Assembly: GCA_029781135.1 (NCBI GenBank)
Contig: JAKOXH010000010.1
Location: 27,022-91,021 of the forward strand
Source: Planctomycetota bacterium
GTDB lineage: Bacteria > Planctomycetota > Planctomycetia > Pirellulales > Lacipirellulaceae
DNA: 64,000 bases
Direction of reading: 5' to 3'
Shown: piece after piece, positions 26,596 to 36,299 of the stretch
Position numbering within the stretch: the stretch's first letter is position 1
Layout of the letters: the number at the start of each line of letters is the position of its first letter
Made by a program: the position numbers and the translations under genes
The notes under the pieces: model-generated
Seen by the model: the letters and a program-made list of their open reading frames with translations, nothing else
Databases searched by the model: none
What the model was told of the DNA's origin: nothing

Positions 26596-28797
26596 TCATT
26601 CAGAACCCAGTTTCATATTGAGTTCCTTCACCAAAAACGCCCAGCGGTCGGCCGCGTTATCGATGAGTTTGGAAACCGGCGTGCCCTGACCGTGGCCGGC
26701 GCGGGTTTCGATCCGCAGTAGAATGGGAGCGCTCCCCGCCTGGGCTCGCTGCAGGGCAGCGGCGAATTTGAAGCTGTGCATCGGCACGACGCGGTCATCG
26801 GTGTCGGCCGTCATGATGAGCGTGGGTGGATATTTCTTGCCATCCTTGATGTTGTGGTACGGCGAATAGGCCAAGAGCGTGCGAAACTCCTCGGGTTTGG
26901 CAATGTTACCGAACTCGTCGCGCCAGAACTGGCCGGCGGTGAACTCTTGGAAGCGGAGCATATCCATCACGCCGACCATCGGGATGCAGGCCCCGAACAA
27001 CTCGGGCCGCTGCACCAAAACGGCTCCGACCAAGAGCCCGCCGTTGCTGCCGCCCATGATCGCCAGCTTCTCGCGCGACGTGCGGCCATTGGCAATGAGC
27101 CACTCGGCGGCCGCGATGAAATCGTCGAACACGTTTTGCTTCTTCGTCGCCTTGCCGGCGAGGTGCCATTCCTCGCCGTACTCGCCGCCGCCACGCATGT
27201 TGGCGACCGCCAGGACGCCGCCCATTTCGACCCAGGCGATGTACTCGGGCCGAAACGCCGGCGTGAGCGAAATGCTGTAGCCACCGTAGCCGTAGAGGAG
27301 CGTGGGGCGAGGGGCCGGGGGCGGGGACGCCCCGGCTCGCTGGGATGGTGGGGCTAAGTCTTTGCGGTATGTGAGGATGATCGGCACGCGAGTGCCATCC
27401 TTGCTCGTGCAGAAAACCTGTTCGACGGCAATCGTATCGGGGTCGAATTTCACCTTCGGCTGGCGTACACGCTCGGACTCGTTCGCCAGCACGTCGTAGC
27501 GGTAAATCGTGGCCGGCACGTTGTAGCTCGTGTAGACGTAGAACGTTTCCTTGTCGCTCTGGTCCCCGCCAAAACCCACGATCGTGCCCTTCCCCGGCAG
27601 TTCGATTTTGCCGAGCGACTTGCCGGCGGTGTCGAACAGTTCGGCATCGCTCAGCACGTCAACCATGTACTGGCAGATGATCCGACCACTGAGGATGCTC
27701 GCCGCATCCAGCGTCTCTTTGCGGGCCGGCACGATTTCAGTGAGGTGCTCTCGACCGGGTTGGTTTACGTCCATCGCCACGACCCGTTTGGTCGGCGCAT
27801 CGAGATCGGTCAGAAAGAATAGCTTCTCGCCCTCGTTGCCGAGAAACGAGAACTGGTTGTCGAAGTCACCGATCAGCTCTTTGAATGGAGCATCCAGTGG
27901 GGCATTCGCATCGCGTACGAGCACCTGGTTTTGCGGGTCGGTGCTGCGCTCAATAAGCAGCACGGCGTACTTGTCATCATCGGTGAGACCGAAGCTAAAA
28001 TGCCAATCGGGATGATCGGGCCGACGGTAGACGAGTTGGTCATCGGCCTGCTTCGTGCCCAGCTTGTGGAAGTAGACCATTTGGTTGAGCGCCGAGGCCT
28101 GGTGCTTCTTTTCGGCAGGCGGCTCGGGATAGCGAGTGTAGTAAAAGCCGCTGCCGTCCTTCTTCCAATCGACGCCACCGAAACGACACCACTGGATGTG
28201 GTCTTCCAGTTGCTTGCCGGTTTCAACATCGAGAACAAAGATTTCCTGCCAGTCACTGCCGGCTTCGGTGCGCGAGTAGGCGAGCAGCCGGCCGTCCTTG
28301 GTTGGTTGATACGCAGAAAGAGCGATCGTGCCATCCTTCGACCATTCATTGGGGTCGATGAGCACGCGGCCATCCGCCTTGTACGAATCGGCAACGTACA
28401 ATACCGATTGATTCTGCAGGCCGTCGTTCCGCGTGTAGAAATACTTGCCGCCTTCTTGGATGGGTGGCGAGTAGCGTTCGTAGTTCCACAGCTCGGTCAG
28501 CCGCTTCACAATGGCCGGCCGCTCGGGAATGGCATCCAAAAACGCACGGGCTACCTTGTTTTGAGCCTTCACCCAATCCGCCACCTCGGCCGATTCGCGC
28601 ACGTCCGCCTCGAGCCAGCGGTACGGATCGGCGACCTTGACGCCGTGATATTCGTCGGTTTGATCAACGCGGCGGGTTTCTGGGTATTTCATTGGTGTCA
28701 TGTGCATATGCGTGCCACGGTTTGTTGGCTCGGCAGCCAAGCAAACCGCTACTAACATTACTATGGTCAACGCGCTCACGGAAAACCACCGTTTCAT
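26596..28797 (-). CDS. Prolyl oligopeptidase (S9A), exported
   Basis: This 733-residue protein has a signal peptide (RWFSVSALTIVMLVAVCLA), an N-terminal beta-propeller and a C-terminal hydrolase domain. The catalytic residues are visible: GGSNGG (about Ser582), TDDRVVPMHS (about Asp664) and RAGHGQG (about His700). It should cut short peptides after proline in the periplasm. The ATG at 28797 was chosen because the upstream frame reads through nested repeats. Length is normal for the family plus a leader. It is monocistronic. Confidence 0.93.
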   Translation of the reverse strand: MKRWFSVSALTIVMLVAVCLAAEPTNRGTHMHMTPMKYPETRRVDQTDEYHGVKVADPYRWLEADVRESAEVADWVKAQNKVARAFLDAIPERPAIVKRLTELWNYERYSPPIQEGGKYFYTRNDGLQNQSVLYVADSYKADGRVLIDPNEWSKDGTIALSAYQPTKDGRLLAYSRTEAGSDWQEIFVLDVETGKQLEDHIQWCRFGGVDWKKDGSGFYYTRYPEPPAEKKHQASALNQMVYFHKLGTKQADDQLVYRRPDHPDWHFSFGLTDDDKYAVLLIERSTDPQNQVLVRDANAPLDAPFKELIGDFDNQFSFLGNEGEKLFFLTDLDAPTKRVVAMDVNQPGREHLTEIVPARKETLDAASILSGRIICQYMVDVLSDAELFDTAGKSLGKIELPGKGTIVGFGGDQSDKETFYVYTSYNVPATIYRYDVLANESERVRQPKVKFDPDTIAVEQVFCTSKDGTRVPIILTYRKDLAPPSQRAGASPPPAPRPTLLYGYGGYSISLTPAFRPEYIAWVEMGGVLAVANMRGGGEYGEEWHLAGKATKKQNVFDDFIAAAEWLIANGRTSREKLAIMGGSNGGLLVGAVLVQRPELFGACIPMVGVMDMLRFQEFTAGQFWRDEFGNIAKPEEFRTLLAYSPYHNIKDGKKYPPTLIMTADTDDRVVPMHSFKFAAALQRAQAGSAPILLRIETRAGHGQGTPVSKLIDNAADRWAFLVKELNMKLGSE

Positions 28798-28813
28798 CAC
28801 TTCCTCAAATAGG

Positions 28814-28992
28814 TTGAACCACGAAGGGCACAAAGAACACGAAGCTATTGAAGCAAAATGCAGAATGCAAAATGCAAAATGTTCAATGCAAAATGAAAAA
28901 TCTGGAGCCCTGCTCCGCATTGAACATTTTGCATTGCTCATTTTGCATTGAACATTCCTGCCTTTTCTTCGTGTCCTTCGTGACCTTGGTGG
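28814..28992. repeat. Nested inverted repeats: CACGAAGG arms around AATGCAAAATG arms
   Basis: The outer arms are 28814-28844 (TTGAACCACGAAGGGCACAA..) and 28967-28992 (CTTCGTGTCCTTCGTGACC). Inside, 28855-28900 is rich in AATGCAAAATG and is mirrored at 28919-28956 by TTGAACATTTTGCATTG. One inverted pair therefore sits inside another. It fills the intergenic gap before the permease gene. Confidence 0.82.
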
Positions 28993-29008
28993 TAAGAACT
29001 CCCCGCAA

Positions 29009-29851
29009 TCAACTACTCGCACTACGATAACTCACGAGCGCCTTTTGAAACACCCAACGGCTGACAAACAAACTGGCGGCCGTCGCGGCCAGAGCGAACA
29101 GTGCCAGGTACGCGTATTCGCGCGTGAGCGGCTTGGCGAGCATCCGGGCCGGCACGTTGACCACGATCAGCACGGGCAGCATGAACGTGAAGCCCCAACG
29201 AATCCAGCCGCCAATCGGGCCGCTGTAAATTTCCATCGGGTAGCGCGAGAACGTGGTGATGTAGAACCAAAAATCGTAGATCGACGTGTTACGGCCGAGC
29301 CACACGCTCACGGCCGCCAGCACGATCGTCAGGCTATACAAAATGGCGATGCCAGCCACCACGTACACCGGGTACAGCAGCACTTGCCACACGGTGAGAT
29401 GAAACCCTTCGACCCGCGGCAAGGCGTAGATCATAAGCGCTGCCGCCACCAGAAAATTCGCGAGCGACGACCACTCCACCTTCCGCAGCGACACGAGAAA
29501 TTGCGTATCGATCGGCTTGAGCAGGGCGAAATCGAGGCCGCCCGTGCGGATGAGCTCGCTGAACTCGTCGGCATTGGTCATGAAGAACATCTGCACGACG
29601 CTGTTGATGAACATGCTCGTCGCGATGAACACGAAAAACTGGTACTTATCCCAGGCCGAGCCGTCGCTCGTGCCGGCGCCGATTTGGGCCGTGTACCGGA
29701 AGATCAGCAAATAAAAGCCCACGTTCATCATCACCCAGCCGAACGACGAAATCGTTTCAATGATGAAGTTAGCCGGAAACATCATGTCGCGCACGAGGCT
29801 GTTGCGCACGAACGTGAGGAAGACGCGGAAATAGGAGGGACGGGAGGACAT
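29009..29851 (-). CDS. ABC-2 family permease (COG3694/DUF990-like)
   Basis: This 280-residue membrane protein has six likely spans. Features typical of this permease group are LIRTGGLDFALLKPID and RYPMEIYSGP, with FMLPVLIVVNVPARML near the end. It would form half of an ABC exporter. The second half is at 30383 and the probable ATPase at 61138. The ATG at 29851 follows GGGAGGA. The opposite-strand gene pair at 29916-30364 separates it from its partner. Confidence 0.85.
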   Translation of the reverse strand: MSSRPSYFRVFLTFVRNSLVRDMMFPANFIIETISSFGWVMMNVGFYLLIFRYTAQIGAGTSDGSAWDKYQFFVFIATSMFINSVVQMFFMTNADEFSELIRTGGLDFALLKPIDTQFLVSLRKVEWSSLANFLVAAALMIYALPRVEGFHLTVWQVLLYPVYVVAGIAILYSLTIVLAAVSVWLGRNTSIYDFWFYITTFSRYPMEIYSGPIGGWIRWGFTFMLPVLIVVNVPARMLAKPLTREYAYLALFALAATAASLFVSRWVFQKALVSYRSASS

Positions 29852-29915
29852 TCGGCGCGGGGTTGGTTGCCTCAATCGTGGAACTCTTCGTCGCAAAGTG
29901 CTAAACTTGAATGGT

Positions 29916-30158
29916 ATGACAGACTACCATTTTACGCCGTACTTTGAAAATGAGGTTCTGCGTAAGAGGCCCGAGCTGACCAAGGAAATGTGTATACGAG
30001 TGGTGTCCGCACCGCTCCGCGTAGAACCCCAGGATTTCAACCGCTTCCGCTTCTGGGCAGCCGTGCCAGAATTGGGGGGCCGATACTTGCGCGTCGTAAC
30101 GCTCGCCGACAAACAGACGATCCATAATGCGTTTCCGGACCGGAGATTCAAACCATGA
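29916..30158 (+). CDS. Small DUF4258-like protein, first gene of a TA-like pair
   Basis: This 80-residue protein begins MTDYHFTPYFENEVLRKRP and ends TIHNAFPDRRFKP. It has no membrane span or signal. The compact size, RYLRVVTL strand and C-terminal HNAF..R resemble RelE-fold/DUF4258 proteins that pair with DUF2283. Its stop overlaps the next start in an ATGA. TAAACT ends eight bases before the ATG. The TA function is inferred from architecture. Confidence 0.65.
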   Translation: MTDYHFTPYFENEVLRKRPELTKEMCIRVVSAPLRVEPQDFNRFRFWAAVPELGGRYLRVVTLADKQTIHNAFPDRRFKP

Positions 30159-30364
30159 AACTTAACTATTATCGCGACACCGATTCGCTGTACATCGATC
30201 TTGCTGCGCGGCCCAGCGTTGAGACGCGCGAAGTATCGGAAGGAGTTTTGCTCGATTACGACGAGCAAGGCAATCTCGTCGGGATCGATATTGACAACGC
30301 CAGCCACAAGCTCGATCTTTCCGAGCTGGTCACAAGCCAGCTTCCGTTGATAGCGAGCGCATAG
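30155..30364 (+). CDS. DUF2283 family protein
   Basis: This 69-residue protein begins MKLNYYRDTDSLYIDLAAR; the Y-D/Y..DSLYI pattern and later LLDYDEQGNLVGIDIDNAS define DUF2283. These proteins are widespread as the second gene of small TA-like pairs. It is translationally coupled to the preceding gene by a four-base overlap. It ends 19 bases from the convergent permease gene. Confidence 0.8.
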   Translation: MKLNYYRDTDSLYIDLAARPSVETREVSEGVLLDYDEQGNLVGIDIDNASHKLDLSELVTSQLPLIASA

Positions 30365-30382
30365 CCTTCGGCCTCAAGTTCT

Positions 30383-31216
30383 TCAGCCGCCAAACCCACT
30401 ATACCGCTTCACGCCGCGCCAAAATGTGACCCGGCTGGCAATAATAAAAAACAATACCCATGCCGCCTGCATGCTCAGGCCAATCCACAAATCGCGGCCG
30501 TGAACTTTCTGCAGGAATACGGCCGAGGGAAAGTACGCCAGATATTGTAACGGGATCAGTTGTACGATGGTGTTCCACGGCTTGGGCAGCATATCGAGCG
30601 GAAACATGTGGCCGGAAAAGAAGAAGCTGAACAGCATGTACACGAACAACAGCGAACTGACTTCGAGAAACCAAAAGCCGATCATGCCGATCGTGGCTTC
30701 CAAAAAGAAGCCGAGCAGGAACGAGAAGATGAGCGATGTGATGTAGGCGACCATTACGTCGGGCGGCGGCCAGCCGTCGAAGTAGCCCCGGCAGACGTAA
30801 AACACGAACGCGAACGGCACGAGCGCGATGCCGTAGTACACAATCTTGTGGGCCACGCGCATGAGTAGCAAGAAGCCGACCAAGTCAACCGGCTGCACGA
30901 GGTACTTCTTGATCTCGCCATTACGAATTTGCAGGGCGATGCCGCCAGCCAAACCCGGCATGCTGGAAGCGGCCCGGCTGATCGTTGTCAGCAGGTAGTA
31001 CGCGACGAAATCGTAGTAACTGTACCCGGCGATCGTCTTGTCATCCGGTGCACCTGCCGCCCGCATGCCGGCAAACACGGCCCCCCACAAGAAAATCTGG
31101 GTGACGATCGGCAGGAACCGCATTAGCGTGCCGAGCCAGAAGTCGCCACGGTAAACCAGCCGCTCCTCGATACAGATGCGGAGGATCGTCCACCAGGTTT
31201 GAACGCGAGCGAGCAT
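30383..31216 (-). CDS. ABC-2 family permease (COG4587/DUF990-like)
   Basis: This 277-residue protein has six probable spans. Group features are IRNGEIKKYLVQPVD, then FFFSGHMFPLDMLP and LIPLQYLAYFPSAVF. It pairs with the 29009 permease, with which such genes are normally adjacent. I placed the start at the ATG at 31216 (MLARVQTWWT); four extra residues from 31228 are possible. The bases just upstream are the pyrimidine-rich repeat CTTGACTCCCTCC, with no clear Shine-Dalgarno. Confidence 0.85.
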   Translation of the reverse strand: MLARVQTWWTILRICIEERLVYRGDFWLGTLMRFLPIVTQIFLWGAVFAGMRAAGAPDDKTIAGYSYYDFVAYYLLTTISRAASSMPGLAGGIALQIRNGEIKKYLVQPVDLVGFLLLMRVAHKIVYYGIALVPFAFVFYVCRGYFDGWPPPDVMVAYITSLIFSFLLGFFLEATIGMIGFWFLEVSSLLFVYMLFSFFFSGHMFPLDMLPKPWNTIVQLIPLQYLAYFPSAVFLQKVHGRDLWIGLSMQAAWVLFFIIASRVTFWRGVKRYSGFGG

Positions 31217-31297
31217 GGAGGGAGTCAAGAGCGGAGAGTCGAGAGTTAAGAGCCGGAACTCCCCTCCCTTTTAGGGAGGGGTTAGGGGAGGGTTCCA

Positions 31298-32533
31298 CTA
31301 CTCTAACCTGCCTCGCCACAACAGCACAACGAGACCTCCGACCAGAACACTCGCCAACGACGCTGGCTCCGGCACGGCAGCACCAACTAGCAGCGTGCCG
31401 CTCCCGACCATCGCACCGAAATTACTCCGCCATACGGTATAGTCGGCCGAACCAACGTTCCCGGGCGTCGTATCGTTGGGCAGCGTGACATTCTGGTTCA
31501 ATTTGCTGCGCCACAACACATAGTCGGCGGCGTCAACAATGCCATTGTTGTTGTAGTCGCCATTGACGCCCGGCGGGGCAATGACATTCCAACCGATGTC
31601 CTTCATGCCAGCCGCATCCAACGCGGTAAACCGCTTGCGAGTTCCATCCAAGATATCAGGGTCCATCGCTGCTTCTTGCGGCGTCGCGGTGCCATAGACA
31701 ACGCTATTTGTGCCAGCGGCCCAATGTGCCAGATCACTATGCAATGGTACGTTCGCCCCACCATTGAGTGCTTTGGCATTAGCACCGGCAAAACTACTGC
31801 CCGATAAAAGCGTTTGCCATACCGAATTATCGGGAGGTGGGGAGATTTCTCCAAAGCCCAGTGCATGGGCAAGTTCATGGATCGCTACCGAATAGAAATC
31901 GGTGGTGCTTGGCGCCGGCGCAGCCGTGTGATCGAACGACCAATTTCGCGAACTCGTATCGAAGGTGATCGTACCACCCCAGCGTGAAAAGCCAGTCGCC
32001 TGACCGCGAGTTTCCACGGCTGTGGAGAAGCTCGCCGTCGTCGCATTTATTTGGTTGATGTCCGCCTGAGTAAAAGAATTACTGCCTGAAATATTGCTAG
32101 CCCACGAAAAGCCACCCGGCCCGCCAATACCTGCGGTCGCGCCGGCAAGGCTCTGGGCACCGGCGTAGATAATGTATTGGTTGGCCGTAACTGTGGCATT
32201 CGTCACCGTAGCCGATAAGCCGGTCGTTGGATTCGAAAACGACTCGTCCCACGTCCACGTCACGACGCCATCGGACACGGAACTGTGAAAAGGAGCCGGT
32301 ACTGAAATCGCCGTGAAGCTATCGTTGAGAATATTGCTGAAATAACTCGCGGCCGCTTCCAACGAGGCCTTAGCCTGCGCACCTGCGGTCGCCCCTTGCG
32401 GGTTGCCGGCACCGAAGAAATTGCCGGTGTCGTAGGCGTAGTTAATTTGCAGCGTAATCGCCATCGCCGATTGAGCGACGAGCATCGGCAGCAAGGCGAA
32501 CCACGTCCAAACTCCGCAGCTACGGCAACGCAT
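31298..32533 (-). CDS. PEP-CTERM matrixin-like metalloprotease with dockerin-like segment
   Basis: This 411-residue exported protein has a signal peptide ending near SAMA. Its zinc motif is HELAHALGFGE at about residues 217-227. Near residues 330-380 a dockerin-like segment (NGDYNNNGIVDAADYVLWR) is followed by a second half (SADYTVWRSNFG). The C-terminus VPEPASLASVLVGGLVVLLW and RGRLE form a PEP-CTERM sorting tail. The third zinc ligand position of the metzincin motif holds Glu, not His. It would be processed by an exosortase encoded elsewhere. Monocistronic. Confidence 0.88.
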   Translation of the reverse strand: MRCRSCGVWTWFALLPMLVAQSAMAITLQINYAYDTGNFFGAGNPQGATAGAQAKASLEAAASYFSNILNDSFTAISVPAPFHSSVSDGVVTWTWDESFSNPTTGLSATVTNATVTANQYIIYAGAQSLAGATAGIGGPGGFSWASNISGSNSFTQADINQINATTASFSTAVETRGQATGFSRWGGTITFDTSSRNWSFDHTAAPAPSTTDFYSVAIHELAHALGFGEISPPPDNSVWQTLLSGSSFAGANAKALNGGANVPLHSDLAHWAAGTNSVVYGTATPQEAAMDPDILDGTRKRFTALDAAGMKDIGWNVIAPPGVNGDYNNNGIVDAADYVLWRSKLNQNVTLPNDTTPGNVGSADYTVWRSNFGAMVGSGTLLVGAAVPEPASLASVLVGGLVVLLWRGRLE

Positions 32534-32668
32534 GATGCAACTCGCTCATTGAGCCGGAATTTCCCGCAAAAACCCATCTTTCTACTTTACGCAACTCTCG
32601 TAATTTCGGCTAGCACCGGCGTAGTACCACCAATTTGGCCCGCTCGACAGCCAACCCCAGAAGCCTAA

Positions 32669-34003
<1,335 letters not shown>

Positions 34004-34011
34004 TCGAAGAT

Positions 34012-34133
34012 AGCAGATGTAAGATTGCAGATTTAAGATTTATGATTGACGATTTATTGATGGCTTCGCCACTCTTAATTGCATGACCTTGCAGATCTTA
34101 AATCTTAAATCTCACATCTTAAATCTTACATCG
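34012..34133. repeat. AT-rich inverted repeat of AGATTTAAGAT units after eno
   Basis: The left part 34012-34060 (AGCAGATGTAAGATTGCAGA, then TTTAAGATTTATGATT) is mirrored by 34091-34133 (GCAGATCTTAAATC.., ending TCTTACATC). It begins nine bases after the eno stop and could be its terminator. Similar sequence flanks the selA-like gene at 48989-49059. Confidence 0.68.
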
Positions 34134-34152
34134 CATCCGACTGCGTTCTCCC

Positions 34153-34518
34153 ATGAACCAGCCAGCATCAGCCCCTGTAACCGACTCCCCCTGGTTCTGG
34201 ATCCTGGCGTTTTCGCTCGCGGGCCTGCTGGCCCTGGCCGTCATCGGCGGGAAGTATTCGCGGCGGCAGACGAATATCGAGCGGAACTACCAGGCTCGCG
34301 AGCGCGTGGCCCAGCGCGTGACGGCCGAAGCTCAAGCCGCGAATAATTCTGGGGCGGCCTCGCGAACAGATGATTCGGAGGCCCGGCGTGAGTACGCTTC
34401 GCCGGGCAACCGACTTGTCCCCATCTGGCCGCTGGCGGTTTTGCTGACACTCGTCTCAATCGCCGCGGCCGGTATGCTGTATCGACAGCGCGCGAAGGTG
34501 CGTGAATCCAACCCGTAG
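34153..34518 (+). CDS. Small two-span membrane protein
   Basis: This 121-residue protein has an ATG start. Membrane spans lie at about 14-36 (FWILAFSLAGLLALAVIGG) and 92-112. The segment between them is charged and Ala/Arg-rich (coiled-coil-like RNYQARERVAQRVTAEAQ). No family is recognised. It may be co-transcribed with eno, but the repeat between them argues against it. Confidence 0.6.
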   Translation: MNQPASAPVTDSPWFWILAFSLAGLLALAVIGGKYSRRQTNIERNYQARERVAQRVTAEAQAANNSGAASRTDDSEARREYASPGNRLVPIWPLAVLLTLVSIAAAGMLYRQRAKVRESNP

Positions 34519-34539
34519 CTATTGAAGAATGCGCCTTGA

Positions 34540-34614
34540 AGGGACGGAGGCGTCTCCGAAGCCGATGACGCTATCCAATGCAGCGCAACTCGGCCTCAGA
34601 GAGGCGTCCCACAA
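34540..34614. repeat. GGAGGCGTCTCCGACGCC repeat, copy 2
   Basis: GGGACGGAGGCGTCTCCGAA begins and GAGGCGTCCCACAAG ends the element, and the central GATGACGCTATCCAATGC is identical to copy 1 at 5499-5573. It sits in the leader of the next gene. Confidence 0.75.
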
Positions 34615-34686
34615 GCGGTTGGCGGCGCGGTTCTCGGTAGTGAAACGGACAGGAATGTCCGTCCTATATTGTGGCAATTGCAAATT

Positions 34687-35241
34687 ATGCTGACCTGGCT
34701 GGCCGAAAATTCGCTGCCGATTTGGGTGCTGGGTGCGATCGCACTCACGATGGCGTCAATCATGTATTTTCAAACGCGCAGCCGTGGAGCGTTCTTCGGC
34801 GTCGTGGGCGTCATCACGGTCACCGCCTTGTTGTTGCTTGTGAATCGACTGATTGAGACGCCGCGTGAGGCTGTGGAGCGACGCCTGTATGAAATCGCCG
34901 CCACAGTGGAAGCGGACGATGTCGCCGGTACGCTCAAATTTCTGGCCCCCACGGCCAGTGCCGATCTACGCAGCGATGTTGAAACGCTGATGCCAACGGT
35001 ACGAATCGAGCGGGCTCGGATCATCGGCACGCCGCAGACCGAGCTTAATGCCACGCAAGATGCCGCGACGATCCAATGCCGCGGAATCATCCTGGCCGTG
35101 CGGCGGCAAGACGGCATGAAAGGCGGTGACGATGACCGGCTCGAACTCCATTGGGTTTGCCGCGATAACCAGTGGCTGCTCGAAAGTTACTCATCACAAA
35201 AGAACTGGAACCGCGCAGTGGGACGACCGAAAAGCAAATAG
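34687..35241 (+). CDS. Two-span membrane-anchored hypothetical protein
   Basis: About 184 residues from the ATG at 34687; a TTG at 34669 would add six. Two spans near residues 9-29 and 36-56 are followed by a soluble domain with LYEIAATVEADDVAGTLKFL and ELHWVCRDNQWLLES, reminiscent of NTF2-like folds. TATATT lies at 34665-34670. A strong hairpin follows the stop immediately. No function is recognised. Confidence 0.68.
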   Translation: MLTWLAENSLPIWVLGAIALTMASIMYFQTRSRGAFFGVVGVITVTALLLLVNRLIETPREAVERRLYEIAATVEADDVAGTLKFLAPTASADLRSDVETLMPTVRIERARIIGTPQTELNATQDAATIQCRGIILAVRRQDGMKGGDDDRLELHWVCRDNQWLLESYSSQKNWNRAVGRPKSK

Positions 35242-35268
35242 CCCGGCCGTCTCGGCCGGGCTTGGTTT
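35242..35268 (+). terminator. Rho-independent-like terminator
   Basis: CCCGGCCG-TCT-CGGCCGGG forms a perfect eight-base stem, followed by CTTGGTTT. It starts right after the TAG of the 34687 gene. The U-tract is weak. Confidence 0.7.
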
Positions 35269-35318
35269 CACCAATTATTCGAGACGCCGACCCGACCCGA
35301 GTCGGGTCGGTCAAATGA

Positions 35319-35990
35319 CTACGGCTGGCCCTGGTGTGGGCCATCGTCGTGTGGCCCACCATCATAGGGTTCGCCGCCGTTCGGCCCGCCATGATTCTGC
35401 CAAGGGCCCTGGGGTCGCCCCCAGCCGCCCTGCCCTGGCCCCCACGGTCCGGGTCCACCCCAACCGCCAGGGTAGCCATTTCCATAGCCAGGGCCAAAAA
35501 AGTTATTGCCGTTATTCCACGGGCTCCAACCACCGAAGTTGCCATTGCCGGGCGAAGAGTTGTAGTAGCCGCCTTGGAGATACGATTCCTTCCACGCATC
35601 GTGGAAGCGCTCCCACTCGGCATCGAGCCCGCCTCGGCCATTACCCCAGGCCTGCACTTCGTAAGTCGAATCCAGCGAGCCATCGGCACCACGTAAACTC
35701 GTGCGCGACCGGCGATAACGGCTCGTCACATTGCGTTCGTCTTCCAGCGGTTCGACCGGCGGCGTCCGCATGTACTGCGCGACGCGGGCACCCGTCAGCG
35801 GGTCGTGCGTATATGTGCCGCGGCGAAAGATCCAACTGGGCTGCGCGTCATCGGCCACGCAAGTCTCACAGGCCACACGGCGGTAGACGGGCCGCGGCTG
35901 GCAATCATTGCACGTCGCCTCTTGAGCCACCAGCACAGGTGTGGAAACAACTAGCAGCAACAAGCCACCCAAACGGGAAAGAGCGTTCAT
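35319..35990 (-). CDS. Exported Gly/Trp/Asn-rich protein
   Basis: This 223-residue protein has a signal peptide (LGGLLLLVVSTPVLVAQ). The mature N-terminus contains paired cysteines (CNDCQ and CETC). The last 80 residues are low complexity with GGWGGPGPWGPGQGG-like runs, then Gly-Gly-Pro-His. It is probably a surface or periplasmic structural protein. The ATG at 35990 was chosen for its signal peptide; the frame extends to 36083 without support. No family is recognised. Confidence 0.68.
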   Translation of the reverse strand: MNALSRLGGLLLLVVSTPVLVAQEATCNDCQPRPVYRRVACETCVADDAQPSWIFRRGTYTHDPLTGARVAQYMRTPPVEPLEDERNVTSRYRRSRTSLRGADGSLDSTYEVQAWGNGRGGLDAEWERFHDAWKESYLQGGYYNSSPGNGNFGGWSPWNNGNNFFGPGYGNGYPGGWGGPGPWGPGQGGWGRPQGPWQNHGGPNGGEPYDGGPHDDGPHQGQP

Positions 35991-36118
35991 CGGCGGAAAC
36001 CTGCGGAAAAGTCGGCACAAAGAGGGGGAGTTCAACAAGCGCGCTCGCTTGCCAACTTCCATGCTAATTCCACCACTCCACACTCAAGCCACGTTGCCAA
36101 ATCGCAACACACCCGCGC

Positions 36119-36147
36119 TTAGCGTCGGCGGCCACGCCGAATCTACC
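36119..36147. repeat. TTAGCGTCGGCGGCCACGCC repeat, single copy
   Basis: The sequence TTAGCGTCGGCGGCCACGCC followed by GAATCTAC is identical to the arm at 19111. It lies upstream of the 35319 gene. Confidence 0.65.
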
Positions 36148-36206
36148 GCCAACTCGCATTCCACTTGCTCCATCAATAACGACTTTACCGACCGAATCCG
36201 TTCTTA

Positions 36207-36288
36207 GTCCGCAGATGATGCAGATGTTCGCAGATAAATGAGACGAATAGCACGCCACCATCTGCGCTCATCTGCGAAATCTGCGGAC
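36207..36288. repeat. Inverted repeat, GTCCGCAGAT family, copy 2
   Basis: The left arm 36207-36241 (GTCCGCAGATGATGCAGATG..) and right arm 36259-36288 (..CTGCGAAATCTGCGGAC) enclose 17 bases. It ends 12 bases from the stop of the lipoprotein gene. Confidence 0.8.
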
Positions 36289-36299
36289 AAATTCCCCGT

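Noticed and set aside
28848..29030. Small Cys/Met-rich reading frames (AECKMQNVQCKM-like)
   Set aside because: They are translations of the AATGCAAAATG repeat, not genes.
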